A DNA stretch of 31,589 nucleotides from CAYZWU01 sp964482235 (lineage in GTDB: Bacteria; Planctomycetota; B15-G4; CAYZWU01), in assembly GCA_964482235.1 (NCBI GenBank), contig CAYZWU010000060.1, forward strand, positions 1 through 31,589, given 5' to 3'. A model generated the notes under the pieces. That model did not search any database. It was not told where the DNA came from and saw only the letters and a list, made by a program, of their open reading frames with translations. Below, one piece after another: positions 23,732 through 31,589 of this stretch. Each line of letters begins with the position of its first letter. Positions within the stretch are counted from its first letter, which is position 1. Both the position numbers and the translations under genes were made by a program.

Positions 23732-25372
23732 TCAGCGGATCAGCTCGAGGTAGTTGAAGTAGAGCGTCTTTCCCGTTCCGCTCTCGCTCGCAGGGATCCT
23801 CCGGCTTCGCGCCTCGTACCGGTGGCCGAAGCGCTGGAACCAGTGGGGGCCGAATTTCCTGAAGGCCTGCCTTTTCAGGACGAATACCGGTTTCCCGGTG
23901 ATGTAGTACTTCTCGTCCAGGTAGATGTCCGGCTGCCTGTTGAAGACGTAGTCGTGGTCGTTCTTCTCGTGGCCGATCAGGCCCCACCCCATCTCCGGCA
24001 TCTTCCTGTGGGCGATGTGCACGTCGTTGATGCCCCACATGTCGATCGTCTTCAGGCCCGAGTAGTAGGGGATGATCCCGGCGCAGCGGATCGCCAGGAC
24101 CGCCCCGGGATCGGCGTTTCGCGCGAGCCACTGTCCGGCCGCGGTGCGCTTGACCAGGTCCTCGCGGCGGTCGCCGGCCCAGGCGAGGCAGGACGGGAGG
24201 GAGACGGCCGCGTTCAGGACGACGGCCGCGGCAAGGAGAAGAATCGAGATCCTGAAGCGGGCCGGGTTCTCGTGGCAGCCGATCAGCCGGAGCGGGCTGA
24301 ACCGCGGCGAGAAGAGGATCCTCTCGATCATCACGGCCAGGAGCGGGAGCAGGGGGATCATGAAACGGAAGGTCTTCTTGAAGTCGCCGCCCACGCTGAT
24401 GATGTAGAGGAGATAACCGGTCAGGACGGTTCCCAGGATCCACGGGGCGGGACCGGGGCTGGAGCTACCGGGCCCTTCCCCTGACTCGCCTGGACTGCCG
24501 GCTCGTCTGCCGGGATCGGTTTCCTTCCCTCTGATCCCGACAAGCCTGATGGCGAGAGCGGCCAGTGCGGCGAGGCAGATGAAGGAGATCGCGGGATTGA
24601 GGAGGAGATAGCGTCCCAGGTACTCGAGGCCCGACACGACGTGGCCGATGCCGCCGCCTGTCTTGGCGTAGAAGGAGTTGGGAAAGGGGTAGCCGTAGTA
24701 GCCGAACCGCCAGATCCAGTAGGGGGCGTAGCAGACGAGGAAGAGGGCGGGATGGGCCAGGTCGGCGATCCCCAGCAGGGGCAGACGATGCTTCAGCCTG
24801 AATAATGCGGAGCCCGAGTAGACGAGTGCGGCAACGAGGACGCCTTCCGGCCGCGTCAGCGCTGCCAGGACGAGGAAAAGAGTGGCCCAGGGGAAACCCC
24901 TTCGCCGTTCCAGGGAGAGAGCCACCCCCATGAAGACGCAGAAGGAAAAGAACAGGGTCTCGAGACCCTCCACCGCTTCCACGCCCATGTAAGGGGCGAA
25001 GGAGAAGAGCAGAAGGGCGATCAAACCGCGGAATTCGCCGCTGATCCTGTCCCCGGAGCCTCGGCGCGCCGTGCAGTAGACGGCGACGGCAAGCGCCAGG
25101 CTGAAGAAGGCGCCGAGCCACCTGGCCAGCCCCACGGGATCGATACCGACCTTCATCCCAGCCGCGATGAAAAGAACCCAGAGGAAGTTGGTGTAACCCT
25201 CCACCCGCTCGCCCGTATTGAAGACCGGGCCGTGTCCGTCAACGAGGTTCCTGGCATACCTGAAGGAGATGAAGGCGTCCTCCTGCACGCAGACGCCGAG
25301 GGAGAGCTCGAAGGCGAGGAGGCAGAGAAGGGCGGCAGCCGGGACAAGGAGATGTTTCGCGGTGATCTTCAT
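23732..25372 (-). CDS. GT-C-type membrane glycosyltransferase-like protein
   Basis: This 546-residue inner-membrane protein has an N-terminal helix, then a loop with Glu31-Asp32 in VQEDAFISFRYARN, followed by GERVEGYTNFLW. About ten further hydrophobic helices follow, and a soluble C-terminal domain of about 150 residues contains DMWGINDVHIA. An acidic pair in the first external loop and this layout are hallmarks of GT-C glycosyltransferases that use polyprenyl-phosphate sugars, such as PMT/ArnT relatives and the actinobacterial arabinosyltransferase-like group. The exact donor and acceptor are unknown. It is divergent from the next plus-strand gene and sits upstream of the MBOAT operon, so it may add sugars to the same glycan. 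A GAGGG site precedes the start. Confidence 0.75.
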   Translation of the reverse strand: MKITAKHLLVPAAALLCLLAFELSLGVCVQEDAFISFRYARNLVDGHGPVFNTGERVEGYTNFLWVLFIAAGMKVGIDPVGLARWLGAFFSLALAVAVYCTARRGSGDRISGEFRGLIALLLFSFAPYMGVEAVEGLETLFFSFCVFMGVALSLERRRGFPWATLFLVLAALTRPEGVLVAALVYSGSALFRLKHRLPLLGIADLAHPALFLVCYAPYWIWRFGYYGYPFPNSFYAKTGGGIGHVVSGLEYLGRYLLLNPAISFICLAALAALAIRLVGIRGKETDPGRRAGSPGESGEGPGSSSPGPAPWILGTVLTGYLLYIISVGGDFKKTFRFMIPLLPLLAVMIERILFSPRFSPLRLIGCHENPARFRISILLLAAAVVLNAAVSLPSCLAWAGDRREDLVKRTAAGQWLARNADPGAVLAIRCAGIIPYYSGLKTIDMWGINDVHIAHRKMPEMGWGLIGHEKNDHDYVFNRQPDIYLDEKYYITGKPVFVLKRQAFRKFGPHWFQRFGHRYEARSRRIPASESGTGKTLYFNYLELIR

Positions 25373-25584
25373 GCACAGCCCTCGAGGCGGTTTATCCGGT
25401 CGTTGCTCTCAACGAATTTAACCCGAATGAATGATCGATTTCTACTGCGGTCCGCTGCCTCATGTCCGGCACGAAGCCGCGGGTGCCCCGAGGGAATGAT
25501 ATTTCAGCCGTTGCTTTATCGGGATGTTTGAATATTATTTTGAAAGAGGGATCCTTCTCCGCTCTCTGTTTACCGTAACGATCC
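25373..25584. other. Divergent intergenic region, no gene found
   Basis: No credible gene lies in this part of the 378-bp gap between the divergent GT-C and regulatory-domain genes. The sequence around 25500-25560 is AT-rich compared with the surroundings, as expected for a control region. I found no convincing minus-strand promoter for the GT-C gene. Confidence 0.5.
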
Positions 25585-25676
25585 CAAAAAAACGTCGGCT
25601 CAATCCGTGGTGAACCGCGCTCGACCCGTTGCGACCAGTGCGCGACCCGTTGCGACCAGTGCGCGACGTTTTTTTG
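25585..25676. repeat. Inverted-repeat element enclosing two 21-bp tandem repeats
   Basis: A perfect 13-bp inverted repeat, CAAAAAAACGTCG at 25585-25597 and CGACGTTTTTTTG at 25664-25676, bounds a 92-bp block. Inside it two identical 21-bp units lie head to tail at 25622-25642 and 25643-25663, each beginning CGACCCGTTGCGACC. A short partial third copy overlaps the right arm. The right arm also overlaps the predicted -35 of the downstream gene. This could be a degenerate insertion element or a multi-site operator. Confidence 0.8.
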
Positions 25677-25702
25677 CAACGTTAGGGTCGATCCTATACG
25701 AT
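25674..25702 (+). promoter_or_regulatory. Promoter for the regulatory-domain repeat protein gene
   Basis: TTGCAA at 25674-25679 and TACGAT at 25697-25702 are 17 bp apart, each matching 4 or more of 6 consensus bases; an overlapping TATACG register is also possible. The start codon is about 40 nt downstream of the likely start site. Because the -35 sits on the edge of an inverted repeat, binding there could control the gene. Confidence 0.5.
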
Positions 25703-25750
25703 AAGAGGAAATCCGGCGGCGCCCACGTTTCTGAGAAAGGTTCGGACGCG

Positions 25751-28654
25751 ATGCATCACAACATTCTGATAGCGATACTACTTGTTTTTGCCGTGGCGAT
25801 CGTCGGCGCGGCATTCGTGCTCTTCTCGGGCGACGATCCGGGCGATGAGGGGCACATTCCGGCAGACGGCCGGCCAATGCAGGCGAATCAGCAAAGCGGC
25901 CCTTCCCAGGGGGAGCAGGAGCGCAGGACCGGAGGAGCGGAACGCAGCCTGGTGGAGGACGGCGAGGCGAACAGCGATGAGGCGGACCCGATCCCTGCGT
26001 CGTACCGCAAGCTGCTGGGAGGGGTCACCGGGCGCCTGGTCGAGGTTGACGGAATCCCGGTGCCCGGCATCTGCGTGGAAGTTTTCGGGGCGTCGGTCGC
26101 TGATTTTTTTCCTGATACCGGCCTGTTCACCGGCGAGGAGATACACACTCCCAGGGATTTCAAGGAGAGCGAGACAAGGACAGCCGAGGACGGGACGTTC
26201 CGGCTGACCGGGCTCGAGCCCCTGGCGTTTCACGTTCTGGGATTCGATATCGGCGGATCGCGTCCCACCGCCCGGTTTCTCGATTCGGCGCCCGGGGCTG
26301 GAGAAACGGTGGATCTGGGCGATATCGTCCTGAGTGCCAGCTCGGTGATCTATGGCAGGGTGGCGGACTCTCAGGGTACTCCGATCCAGGGAGCCAGGAT
26401 TCGCTCCACCGAGCTTCCGCCGATCATCTTCGTCTCCGGGGTGCAGGACTACAGGAAGGGATGCTCCTTCCTGATCCGGGATTCGAATCGGAGCTTCGTC
26501 ATCGACATGCCTGTCGCCTTTGCCTCGATTGCCGAAAGGCTTCCCTTTCCCACCACCTACACCGATGCCGAGGGAAAGTTCCGTCTCGAAGGGGTTCCCC
26601 TCGGGCTGCACACCGTGATCGCGGACCGGATCGGCTTCATGACCAACCGCAAGGGACCGGTGGGGACGGGTGACGGCGGCGAGCACGATGTGGGTACCAT
26701 CGTCCTCGAGACCGGGGTGGTGCTGAAGGGCAAGATCGTCGACGTGAACGGCAATCCGGTGGCCGGAGCGGACGTGCGCGCCGGCCCCCTCTACGGCATC
26801 GCCGAGTTCATCATCCTTCAGCCGGGAGTCAAGAGCAACGAGAAGGGCGAATTCACCGTGGAGGGCTTGCCGAGCCTGGCTGCCTTTGCCGCGGCAAGGC
26901 TCTACGAGGAGGATCCGTGGACCGTCGTGGGGCCCTTCGATCCGGAGCTCGAGCCGCCGACCCTCGTCATGCCTTCCGCCCATGACCTGCGCGTCGTCGT
27001 GCGGAACGAGGACGGGAACAACATCGATGACGTCAGGTTGAAGATCCGACACAAGTCAGGCGACATCGACATCATGATACTTCATCCCCCGGTCGTGCCG
27101 GTGGACAGGATCGATCACGTCGAGAAAGGCGTCATCGTCGTCAAAGGTCTGCCCAAGGGCCGTTACGAGCTTCTCCTCTCCGCTCAGGGGTACGGGGCCA
27201 AGGTCGAGGATCTCCGGATGAACGAGGAGCCGCAGGTCAAGGAGGTCACCCTCGAGACCGCCTACCCGGCCAGCGTCGTCGTGCTCCGCAAGAAGGACAA
27301 ATCCCCCGTGGAGTGGGCTGACGTGAGCATCAGCCGGGGCAAGGATTTCTGGTTCGATCCGATGAAGCTTTCGCGAACCAAAACCGATGGTTCGGGAACG
27401 GCCTCCTTCCCGAACCTCTCGGCCGGCCATTACAAGATCACGGCTTCCCACCCTCTCTATGCCCTGACGGCAGGCGAGCTGAAGGTGCCCGAAAGCAAGG
27501 AGACAGTGCTTCTCATGGAGGATTCGGGCGTGCTCGAGGGCGTGGTCCATCGCGGCGGCAGCCCGCACGAGGCGCCGTTCATGATCTCCGCCTTCCCGAG
27601 GGGCATCGACAGCCCCTTGTCGGCCACGATGCGGGTCACGGTCACGGACATGGAAGGGAAGTTCCGCATCAACCATCTCAGCCCGGGCAAGTGGCAGGTG
27701 AGCGTGCTCAAGCGCCTCCTCGACAAGGACCCCCTCGACCTGGTGAAGGTCATGGAGAACGGACCGCTCAAGGAGGAGAGGGTCGAGGTCGTGTCCGGAG
27801 AAACGGCATTCGTGGAGATCAACCTGGCCGAGAAGGAGAAGGGGCCCGTGGGAAGCGTCTCCGGGGCGATCACCGTTGACGGCAAGCCGGCCGTGGGCGC
27901 CCAGGTCAGCATGAGAGCCGGCAGGAAGTCGTTGTCCGCCACCGTGGGGAACACGGGGCTCTTCGATCTGGGCGAGGTGCCGGTGGGCGATCACAGCCTG
28001 AGGATCGTCAGCCTGCCCGGCGTGTCGGGAAACAACGATTTTTCACTGCGCCGCGAGGTCAAGGTGGAGGAGAACCTTCCCACCGAGGTCCATTTCGAGA
28101 TCCTCACCGGCGTTCTGGAGGGGCAGGTGGTCTACGAGAACGACGGCAGCCCCGCCAAGGCCGTGAACGTGAGGGTCAACACTAAATACAAGACGGGAAT
28201 CGACTCGATCCGGTTCAGTGCAGTGACCGACCTGGACGGCCGGTTCCGTCTCACCGGTGTGCCGGAGGGCGTTTTCAAGGTGGAAACCTCGTTTCGCGAG
28301 CTGCCGTGCATCCCGGTGGAAAACGTGCGCGTCGAGTACGGAAGCGTGGCCGGTCCTGTCAGGCTGCTTCTCGTGCAGCCCGCGCCGGTCTCGGGCCGCG
28401 TGATCCTTCCGGCCGGCGCCGATTCGTCCCGCTGGCTGGGGCTCAGCATCGAACCGACGGACAGGGACGGCGATTCGAAGTGGACCTCCGTCGATGCCTC
28501 AACGGGAGAATTCGAAACCGATCAGCTGATTGCCGGTTCATACAAGGCGAGGCTTTTCGGCAGTTTCGAGGACGGGGCGACTTTTGCACCCATGGATTTC
28601 GACGTCCCTCGCGGCGGGCTGAGCGGGCTCGTTCTGACACCTGTGAGGGAGTGA
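25751..28654 (+). CDS. Membrane-anchored protein with carboxypeptidase-regulatory-like repeats
   Basis: This 967-residue protein starts with a single membrane anchor (ILIAILLVFAVAIVGAAFVL) and a low-complexity linker rich in acidic residues, Gly and Gln. The rest is about seven carboxypeptidase-regulatory (CarboxypepD_reg) or prealbumin-like beta-sandwich repeats. Typical openings are GVTGRLVEVDGIPVPG, VIYGRVADSQGTPIQG and LKGKIVDVNGNPVAGA, each closing with a T.EDGTFRLTGL-like turn. Such domains form extracellular stalks and adhesive or structural scaffolds, not enzymes. I prefer the ATG at 25751; an ATG at 25607 would translate through the tandem-repeat element. The next gene is 22 bp downstream in the same operon. 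It is probably exported and faces the periplasm or outside. Confidence 0.8.
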   Translation: MHHNILIAILLVFAVAIVGAAFVLFSGDDPGDEGHIPADGRPMQANQQSGPSQGEQERRTGGAERSLVEDGEANSDEADPIPASYRKLLGGVTGRLVEVDGIPVPGICVEVFGASVADFFPDTGLFTGEEIHTPRDFKESETRTAEDGTFRLTGLEPLAFHVLGFDIGGSRPTARFLDSAPGAGETVDLGDIVLSASSVIYGRVADSQGTPIQGARIRSTELPPIIFVSGVQDYRKGCSFLIRDSNRSFVIDMPVAFASIAERLPFPTTYTDAEGKFRLEGVPLGLHTVIADRIGFMTNRKGPVGTGDGGEHDVGTIVLETGVVLKGKIVDVNGNPVAGADVRAGPLYGIAEFIILQPGVKSNEKGEFTVEGLPSLAAFAAARLYEEDPWTVVGPFDPELEPPTLVMPSAHDLRVVVRNEDGNNIDDVRLKIRHKSGDIDIMILHPPVVPVDRIDHVEKGVIVVKGLPKGRYELLLSAQGYGAKVEDLRMNEEPQVKEVTLETAYPASVVVLRKKDKSPVEWADVSISRGKDFWFDPMKLSRTKTDGSGTASFPNLSAGHYKITASHPLYALTAGELKVPESKETVLLMEDSGVLEGVVHRGGSPHEAPFMISAFPRGIDSPLSATMRVTVTDMEGKFRINHLSPGKWQVSVLKRLLDKDPLDLVKVMENGPLKEERVEVVSGETAFVEINLAEKEKGPVGSVSGAITVDGKPAVGAQVSMRAGRKSLSATVGNTGLFDLGEVPVGDHSLRIVSLPGVSGNNDFSLRREVKVEENLPTEVHFEILTGVLEGQVVYENDGSPAKAVNVRVNTKYKTGIDSIRFSAVTDLDGRFRLTGVPEGVFKVETSFRELPCIPVENVRVEYGSVAGPVRLLLVQPAPVSGRVILPAGADSSRWLGLSIEPTDRDGDSKWTSVDASTGEFETDQLIAGSYKARLFGSFEDGATFAPMDFDVPRGGLSGLVLTPVRE

Positions 28655-28676
28655 GTCTTTTTCGAGGACCAAGACG

Positions 28677-30071
28677 ATGCGTATCGGATTTCTCTTTGCA
28701 GCGGCTTTGACTGCCCTGCTTTTCAATCCCTTGGCCCGGCCTGCTGGCGGGATCGTGTGGGAAGCGTCGTTCGACGAAGCCCTGGCCAAGGCCAAGGCGG
28801 AGAACAAGCCGATCTTCATCGCAGTCAACATGGATGGGGAATGGGTTTGCGAGGATCTCGCTCGAAACCACTACAGGGACAAGCGGATCGTCCAGCTCTC
28901 GGAGAAGATGGTGAACCTCTTCGCCTCGAAGTTCTATCACAGGGGGGGGACCAAGACCTGCCCGCGGGCCGGCAACATCCGGTGCTCCTCCCATCAGGAG
29001 GTGGAGAAGGAGGTGCGGCGTCTCGTGCTCGGGATGAAGGGCGAGGAGGGAAACACCGTCGCCGGCGATATGATCGCGCCGAACCACATCTTTCTCTCCC
29101 CTGACGGCAAGATCACCCATTCGGTGGCCTACATGATCACACCGGGCGAGCTGGAGTGGTGCCTGGTGGAGGCGATTCGCAAGAACGACCCTGGTTTCAA
29201 GTGGTCGCTCCGATCGAGCGCCCGGGCTCCGCGGCGGCTGGTCTACGACAAGGTGACCCGGCCGGGCGGCGGCGGAGGCGGCAGCGCTCCCCGCCCGCTG
29301 AGCGGCGATGAGCTCGACGCGGTGCTCGAGGAGATCAAGACCACGGGGCGCGGCAATCGCGGGGGCGGCCTGAGGCGCAACCTGGCGTCGTTGATCGTCA
29401 CTCCGGACAAGCGCGCCATGGAGGTGGTGCGCATCTATCTCACGTCGCGGTGGATCAAGCACGGCGGCGGGCAAAGACTCTGCGAGATCCTTCACGACAT
29501 CGGGCGGACCTCTCCGCCGGAGTTCTGGGAGGTGGTGGAACCTTTTGTGTCCGACTCCTTGCCCGACGTGCGCAGCGAGGCTATTGTGGCTCTGGAGCAG
29601 CTCGCCGAGCCCAAATCGGTGAAATTGCTGCAGAAGCAATGGTCCAAGGAGAAGGAGAAGAGGGTCAAGTGGGATCTGATCCGCGCCCTGGCCTCGACGG
29701 GGCGCGGGGTCAAGAGGATCGAGACCCTTGTCCTCAAGACGGCGGAGAAGGAGAAGGACGGGCAGCTGAGGGCCCATGCGATCGTCGGCCTCGTCTACAT
29801 CGAGGACCGGGAGAAGGTGAATGCCGTGCTGGAGAAGGCGCTCACCCACGAGCATCCGCCGGTCCGCGCGGCCGCGGCGTACACCATCGCCGTCAGGAGG
29901 GAGCGCGACCTCCTCGAGCCGCTGACGGCGGCGCGGGAGGCGGAGCTGGACAGCCGGCTCAAGCTGTACATGAAAGCCTCATGCGATGCCCTTGGCGAAG
30001 CCTCGCTGGACGACGTCGTCGGGATCCTGGTCGACTACCTGCTCGACAAGATCGTGCGCGATCGGGAGTAG
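28677..30071 (+). CDS. Secreted thioredoxin-like protein without CxxC, with HEAT-like repeats
   Basis: This 464-residue protein has a signal peptide (IGFLFAAALTALLFNP) and then a thioredoxin-like fold. Evidence is FDEALAKAKAENKPIFIAV, a WVC at 56-58 in the place of the usual WCxxC, and the cis-Pro segment IAPNHIFLSPDG at about 133-144. The classical redox cysteine pair is absent; Cys95 and Cys103 form a C-x7-C pair further on. A glycine linker (about 197-202) leads to a C-terminal HEAT or PBS-lyase-like helical repeat region (DVRSEAIVALEQL, QLRAHAIVGLVYI, PVRAAAAYTIAV). A GAGGA site precedes the ATG. It follows the regulatory-domain protein in one operon. A chaperone or scaffold role is inferred, not shown. 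Confidence 0.7.
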   Translation: MRIGFLFAAALTALLFNPLARPAGGIVWEASFDEALAKAKAENKPIFIAVNMDGEWVCEDLARNHYRDKRIVQLSEKMVNLFASKFYHRGGTKTCPRAGNIRCSSHQEVEKEVRRLVLGMKGEEGNTVAGDMIAPNHIFLSPDGKITHSVAYMITPGELEWCLVEAIRKNDPGFKWSLRSSARAPRRLVYDKVTRPGGGGGGSAPRPLSGDELDAVLEEIKTTGRGNRGGGLRRNLASLIVTPDKRAMEVVRIYLTSRWIKHGGGQRLCEILHDIGRTSPPEFWEVVEPFVSDSLPDVRSEAIVALEQLAEPKSVKLLQKQWSKEKEKRVKWDLIRALASTGRGVKRIETLVLKTAEKEKDGQLRAHAIVGLVYIEDREKVNAVLEKALTHEHPPVRAAAAYTIAVRRERDLLEPLTAAREAELDSRLKLYMKASCDALGEASLDDVVGILVDYLLDKIVRDRE

Positions 30072-30126
30072 GGGCGCCGGTTCCCGGACGAATTCTTCAG
30101 GGATCTTGTTTTTCCCCCCGTCGGCA

Positions 30127-30157
30127 TTGACAGGTAGAGTGAGGATTGCGCTATAAT
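30127..30157 (+). promoter_or_regulatory. Promoter upstream of the sugar phosphotransferase gene
   Basis: Perfect consensus hexamers TTGACA (30127-30132) and TATAAT (30152-30157) are separated by 19 bp, longer than the usual 17. A tiny 7-codon open frame starts at 30211 and ends at 30234, and a weak inverted repeat TCTCAT/ATGAGA spans 30208-30236 before the start codon. These may be leader control elements. Long spacing suggests an activator-aided or weak promoter. Confidence 0.45.
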
Positions 30158-30246
30158 CTTGCCGTACGGGCATGGAAGAAGTCTGTCGAGCGTATCGAAA
30201 CGCGGCTCTCATGATTTTTTTCCCTCAGGAATGAGAAATCGATCCG

Positions 30247-31589
30247 ATGCAGGAAACTGTGAGAGAACATGAGAATACCGCCGAGAACGGTCTCGATCCC
30301 GATCCCAACGGTTCAACCGATCCTGTTTCCGTCGGGGAGACGGATGGAGACGCGGAAACGGGTCTGGATACGGCTCTATCCAGCATCGCCCGTCTCTGGC
30401 TCAGAATGGGATTCTGTCTCGCTGTCGCGGATTTCCTGTCGATCATCAGCTGCTTCATGTTCGCCTTCTTCATCCGGTTCCGAACGGATCTCCTACCCCT
30501 GAAGGAGGTAGGCGAAGGCAACATCATCCTCTACCTGATGGCTGCATTTCTTCTGGCCGGCTCCTGGGTGTTCCTGCTCTGGCGCGCGAAGGTCTACGAC
30601 ATGGGGCTCCAGGGGATCGATTCACCGCTCGGCCAGATACGGGAGATCCTGTCGGCAGGGACGATCGCTCTTTTTGCATTGATGGTTTTTTCATTCATGG
30701 AACGGTCGATGCTCCTGTCGCGAGCGGTCTACATCATCTCGGCCGTCCTTTCGGTCCCGATGATGCTGCTCGTACGCCGCCTTCTCCAGTCGTTCGAGCA
30801 GGACCTGGCCGCCAAGAACGTTTACATCCACAGGATCCTGCTCGTTGGATTCAGCGATCAGATCAAGGAATTCGCGCAGCGCTTTTCCTCGGGGCGAAGG
30901 CTCATCAAGATCAACGGTTTCGTGGGGCCGGGAAAAGAAACCGATCCGAAGGAGTTTCACGGTTTTCCCGTTCTTGGCAGCATGGGGGACATCCCGGCCA
31001 TTTTCGAGAAGGAGCCCTTCGACCATATCGTGATCTGTTCCAGCGTGTTTTCCAACGGCAACGAAAGCGCCGGGGAAGGGGAATTCTTCAAGATCATCAA
31101 CTTCTGCGAGGCGCAGAACATCTCGCTGTACAACCTGAGCTACAATTACAACGTGGCGATCGAACGCGATGAGGTGGGAAGCTGTCAGGGAGTTCCCCTG
31201 TTCAGGATCAGGGATGCCTCCATGCGCCCCTTCTATTCGTCGGTCAAGCGTGTCATAGACGTGGCCTTGTCACTGACACTCCTCGTCCTCGGCTTTCCGG
31301 TCTGGTGCCTGATCGCCTTGCTTATCAAGGTCTCGGACAAGGGACCGGTATTTTTCGTCCAGGAGCGGGTTGGTCTGCACGGTATCCCGTTCCGGATGTA
31401 CAAGTTCCGTTCCATGGTGGCCGATGCGGACAAGAAGCTCGATGAAGTTGTTGACGTGGACTCGCTCGACGAGCCTGTTTTCAAGCTCCAGAACGATCCC
31501 AGGGTCACCCGGATCGGCCGTTTTCTCAGGAACACGAGCCTGGATGAGATCCCGCAGCTTCTCAACGTGCTGAAAGGCGAGATGAGCCT
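30247..31589 (+). CDS. Polyprenyl-phosphate sugar phosphotransferase, incomplete at window edge
   Basis: The first 447 codons run off the window end. The protein belongs to the WcaJ/PssY/WbaP family, which moves a sugar-1-phosphate onto undecaprenyl phosphate to start exopolysaccharide or O-antigen synthesis. Residues 51-77, 91-112, 134-151 and 161-176 are membrane helices. A CoA-binding-like middle domain (ILLVGFSDQIKEFAQRF, about 197-213) follows. The catalytic C-terminal domain starts at KRVIDVALSLTLLVLGF (334-350), then VFFVQERVGLHG, YKFRSMVADADK and SLDEIPQLLNVLKGEM, the last reaching the window end. The start is weakly supported, but the in-frame ATG at 30211 is followed at once by a stop, so 30247 is the likely start. 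It fits the flippase and other glycan genes in the window. Confidence 0.9.
   Translation, partial: MQETVREHENTAENGLDPDPNGSTDPVSVGETDGDAETGLDTALSSIARLWLRMGFCLAVADFLSIISCFMFAFFIRFRTDLLPLKEVGEGNIILYLMAAFLLAGSWVFLLWRAKVYDMGLQGIDSPLGQIREILSAGTIALFALMVFSFMERSMLLSRAVYIISAVLSVPMMLLVRRLLQSFEQDLAAKNVYIHRILLVGFSDQIKEFAQRFSSGRRLIKINGFVGPGKETDPKEFHGFPVLGSMGDIPAIFEKEPFDHIVICSSVFSNGNESAGEGEFFKIINFCEAQNISLYNLSYNYNVAIERDEVGSCQGVPLFRIRDASMRPFYSSVKRVIDVALSLTLLVLGFPVWCLIALLIKVSDKGPVFFVQERVGLHGIPFRMYKFRSMVADADKKLDEVVDVDSLDEPVFKLQNDPRVTRIGRFLRNTSLDEIPQLLNVLKGEMS

Noticed and set aside
25607..25750. Upstream start for the regulatory-domain protein
   Set aside because: It would translate the tandem repeat and promoter; the ATG at 25751 directly begins the membrane anchor.
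30072..30126. Possible intrinsic terminator after the thioredoxin-like gene
   Set aside because: Only a four-base stem (TCCC/GGGA) precedes the T5 run, too weak to claim.
1..31589. tRNA, rRNA or transposase genes
   Set aside because: No cloverleaf-like segment, rRNA signature or transposase motif was seen by eye; a dedicated scan was not possible.

Overview
The window looks like chromosomal DNA from a GC-rich, uncultured-type Gram-negative bacterium. A Planctomycetota-like lineage is my best guess (inference, moderate confidence). The signs are an ECF sigma factor that overlaps a Ser/Thr kinase carrying a C-terminal formylglycine-enzyme-like domain, a secreted beta-helix protein with a GADEF-type C-terminal region, a lipoprotein beta-galactosidase, and a thioredoxin-like/HEAT secreted protein. 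Close affiliates such as Eisenbacteria or Hydrogenedentes cannot be excluded without phylogeny. I see no tRNA, rRNA, CRISPR array or transposase.

Layout. (1) Positions 1-4035 are an accessory-looking island. An AT-rich leader with a palindrome in a promoter-like spacer precedes two ATPase genes in an apparent operon; the second gene carries DUF234-like and TPR regions. A short decayed copy of the second gene lies downstream. (2) Positions 4063-8455 run on the plus strand: S9 peptidase, alkyltransferase-like protein, a small GIDE-like protein, and tyrosyl-tRNA synthetase. The synthetase gene has an in-frame tandem repeat near its N-terminus and a +1 frame break before its S4 domain. (3) Positions 8475-9480 hold a crotonase-family gene bracketed by two copies, in opposite orientation, of a 96-100 bp palindromic element. 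(4) Positions 9482-14510 run on the minus strand: a polysaccharide flippase, then a sigma factor/kinase pair. (5) Positions 14681-21077 run on the plus strand and encode envelope or secreted proteins: beta-helix protein, a decayed beta-helix fragment, outer-membrane barrel candidate, and lipoprotein beta-galactosidase. (6) Positions 21085-25372 run on the minus strand: a GT-C-like membrane glycosyltransferase, then an MBOAT acyltransferase with an SGNH-like partner. (7) Positions 25585-31589 run on the plus strand: an inverted-repeat element and promoter, a large carboxypeptidase-regulatory-like repeat protein, a thioredoxin-like/HEAT protein, and the start of a polyprenyl-phosphate sugar phosphotransferase that is cut by the window edge.

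Functionally, the flippase, MBOAT/SGNH pair, GT-C protein and sugar phosphotransferase together suggest surface polysaccharide synthesis, export and O-acylation. The beta-galactosidase, S9 peptidase and beta-helix protein suggest extracytoplasmic breakdown of polymers. The most unusual DNA structures are the paired palindromic elements with arm covariation around the crotonase gene, the 90-bp-period repeat inside tyrS, and the 13-bp inverted repeat enclosing two 21-bp direct repeats at 25585-25676.
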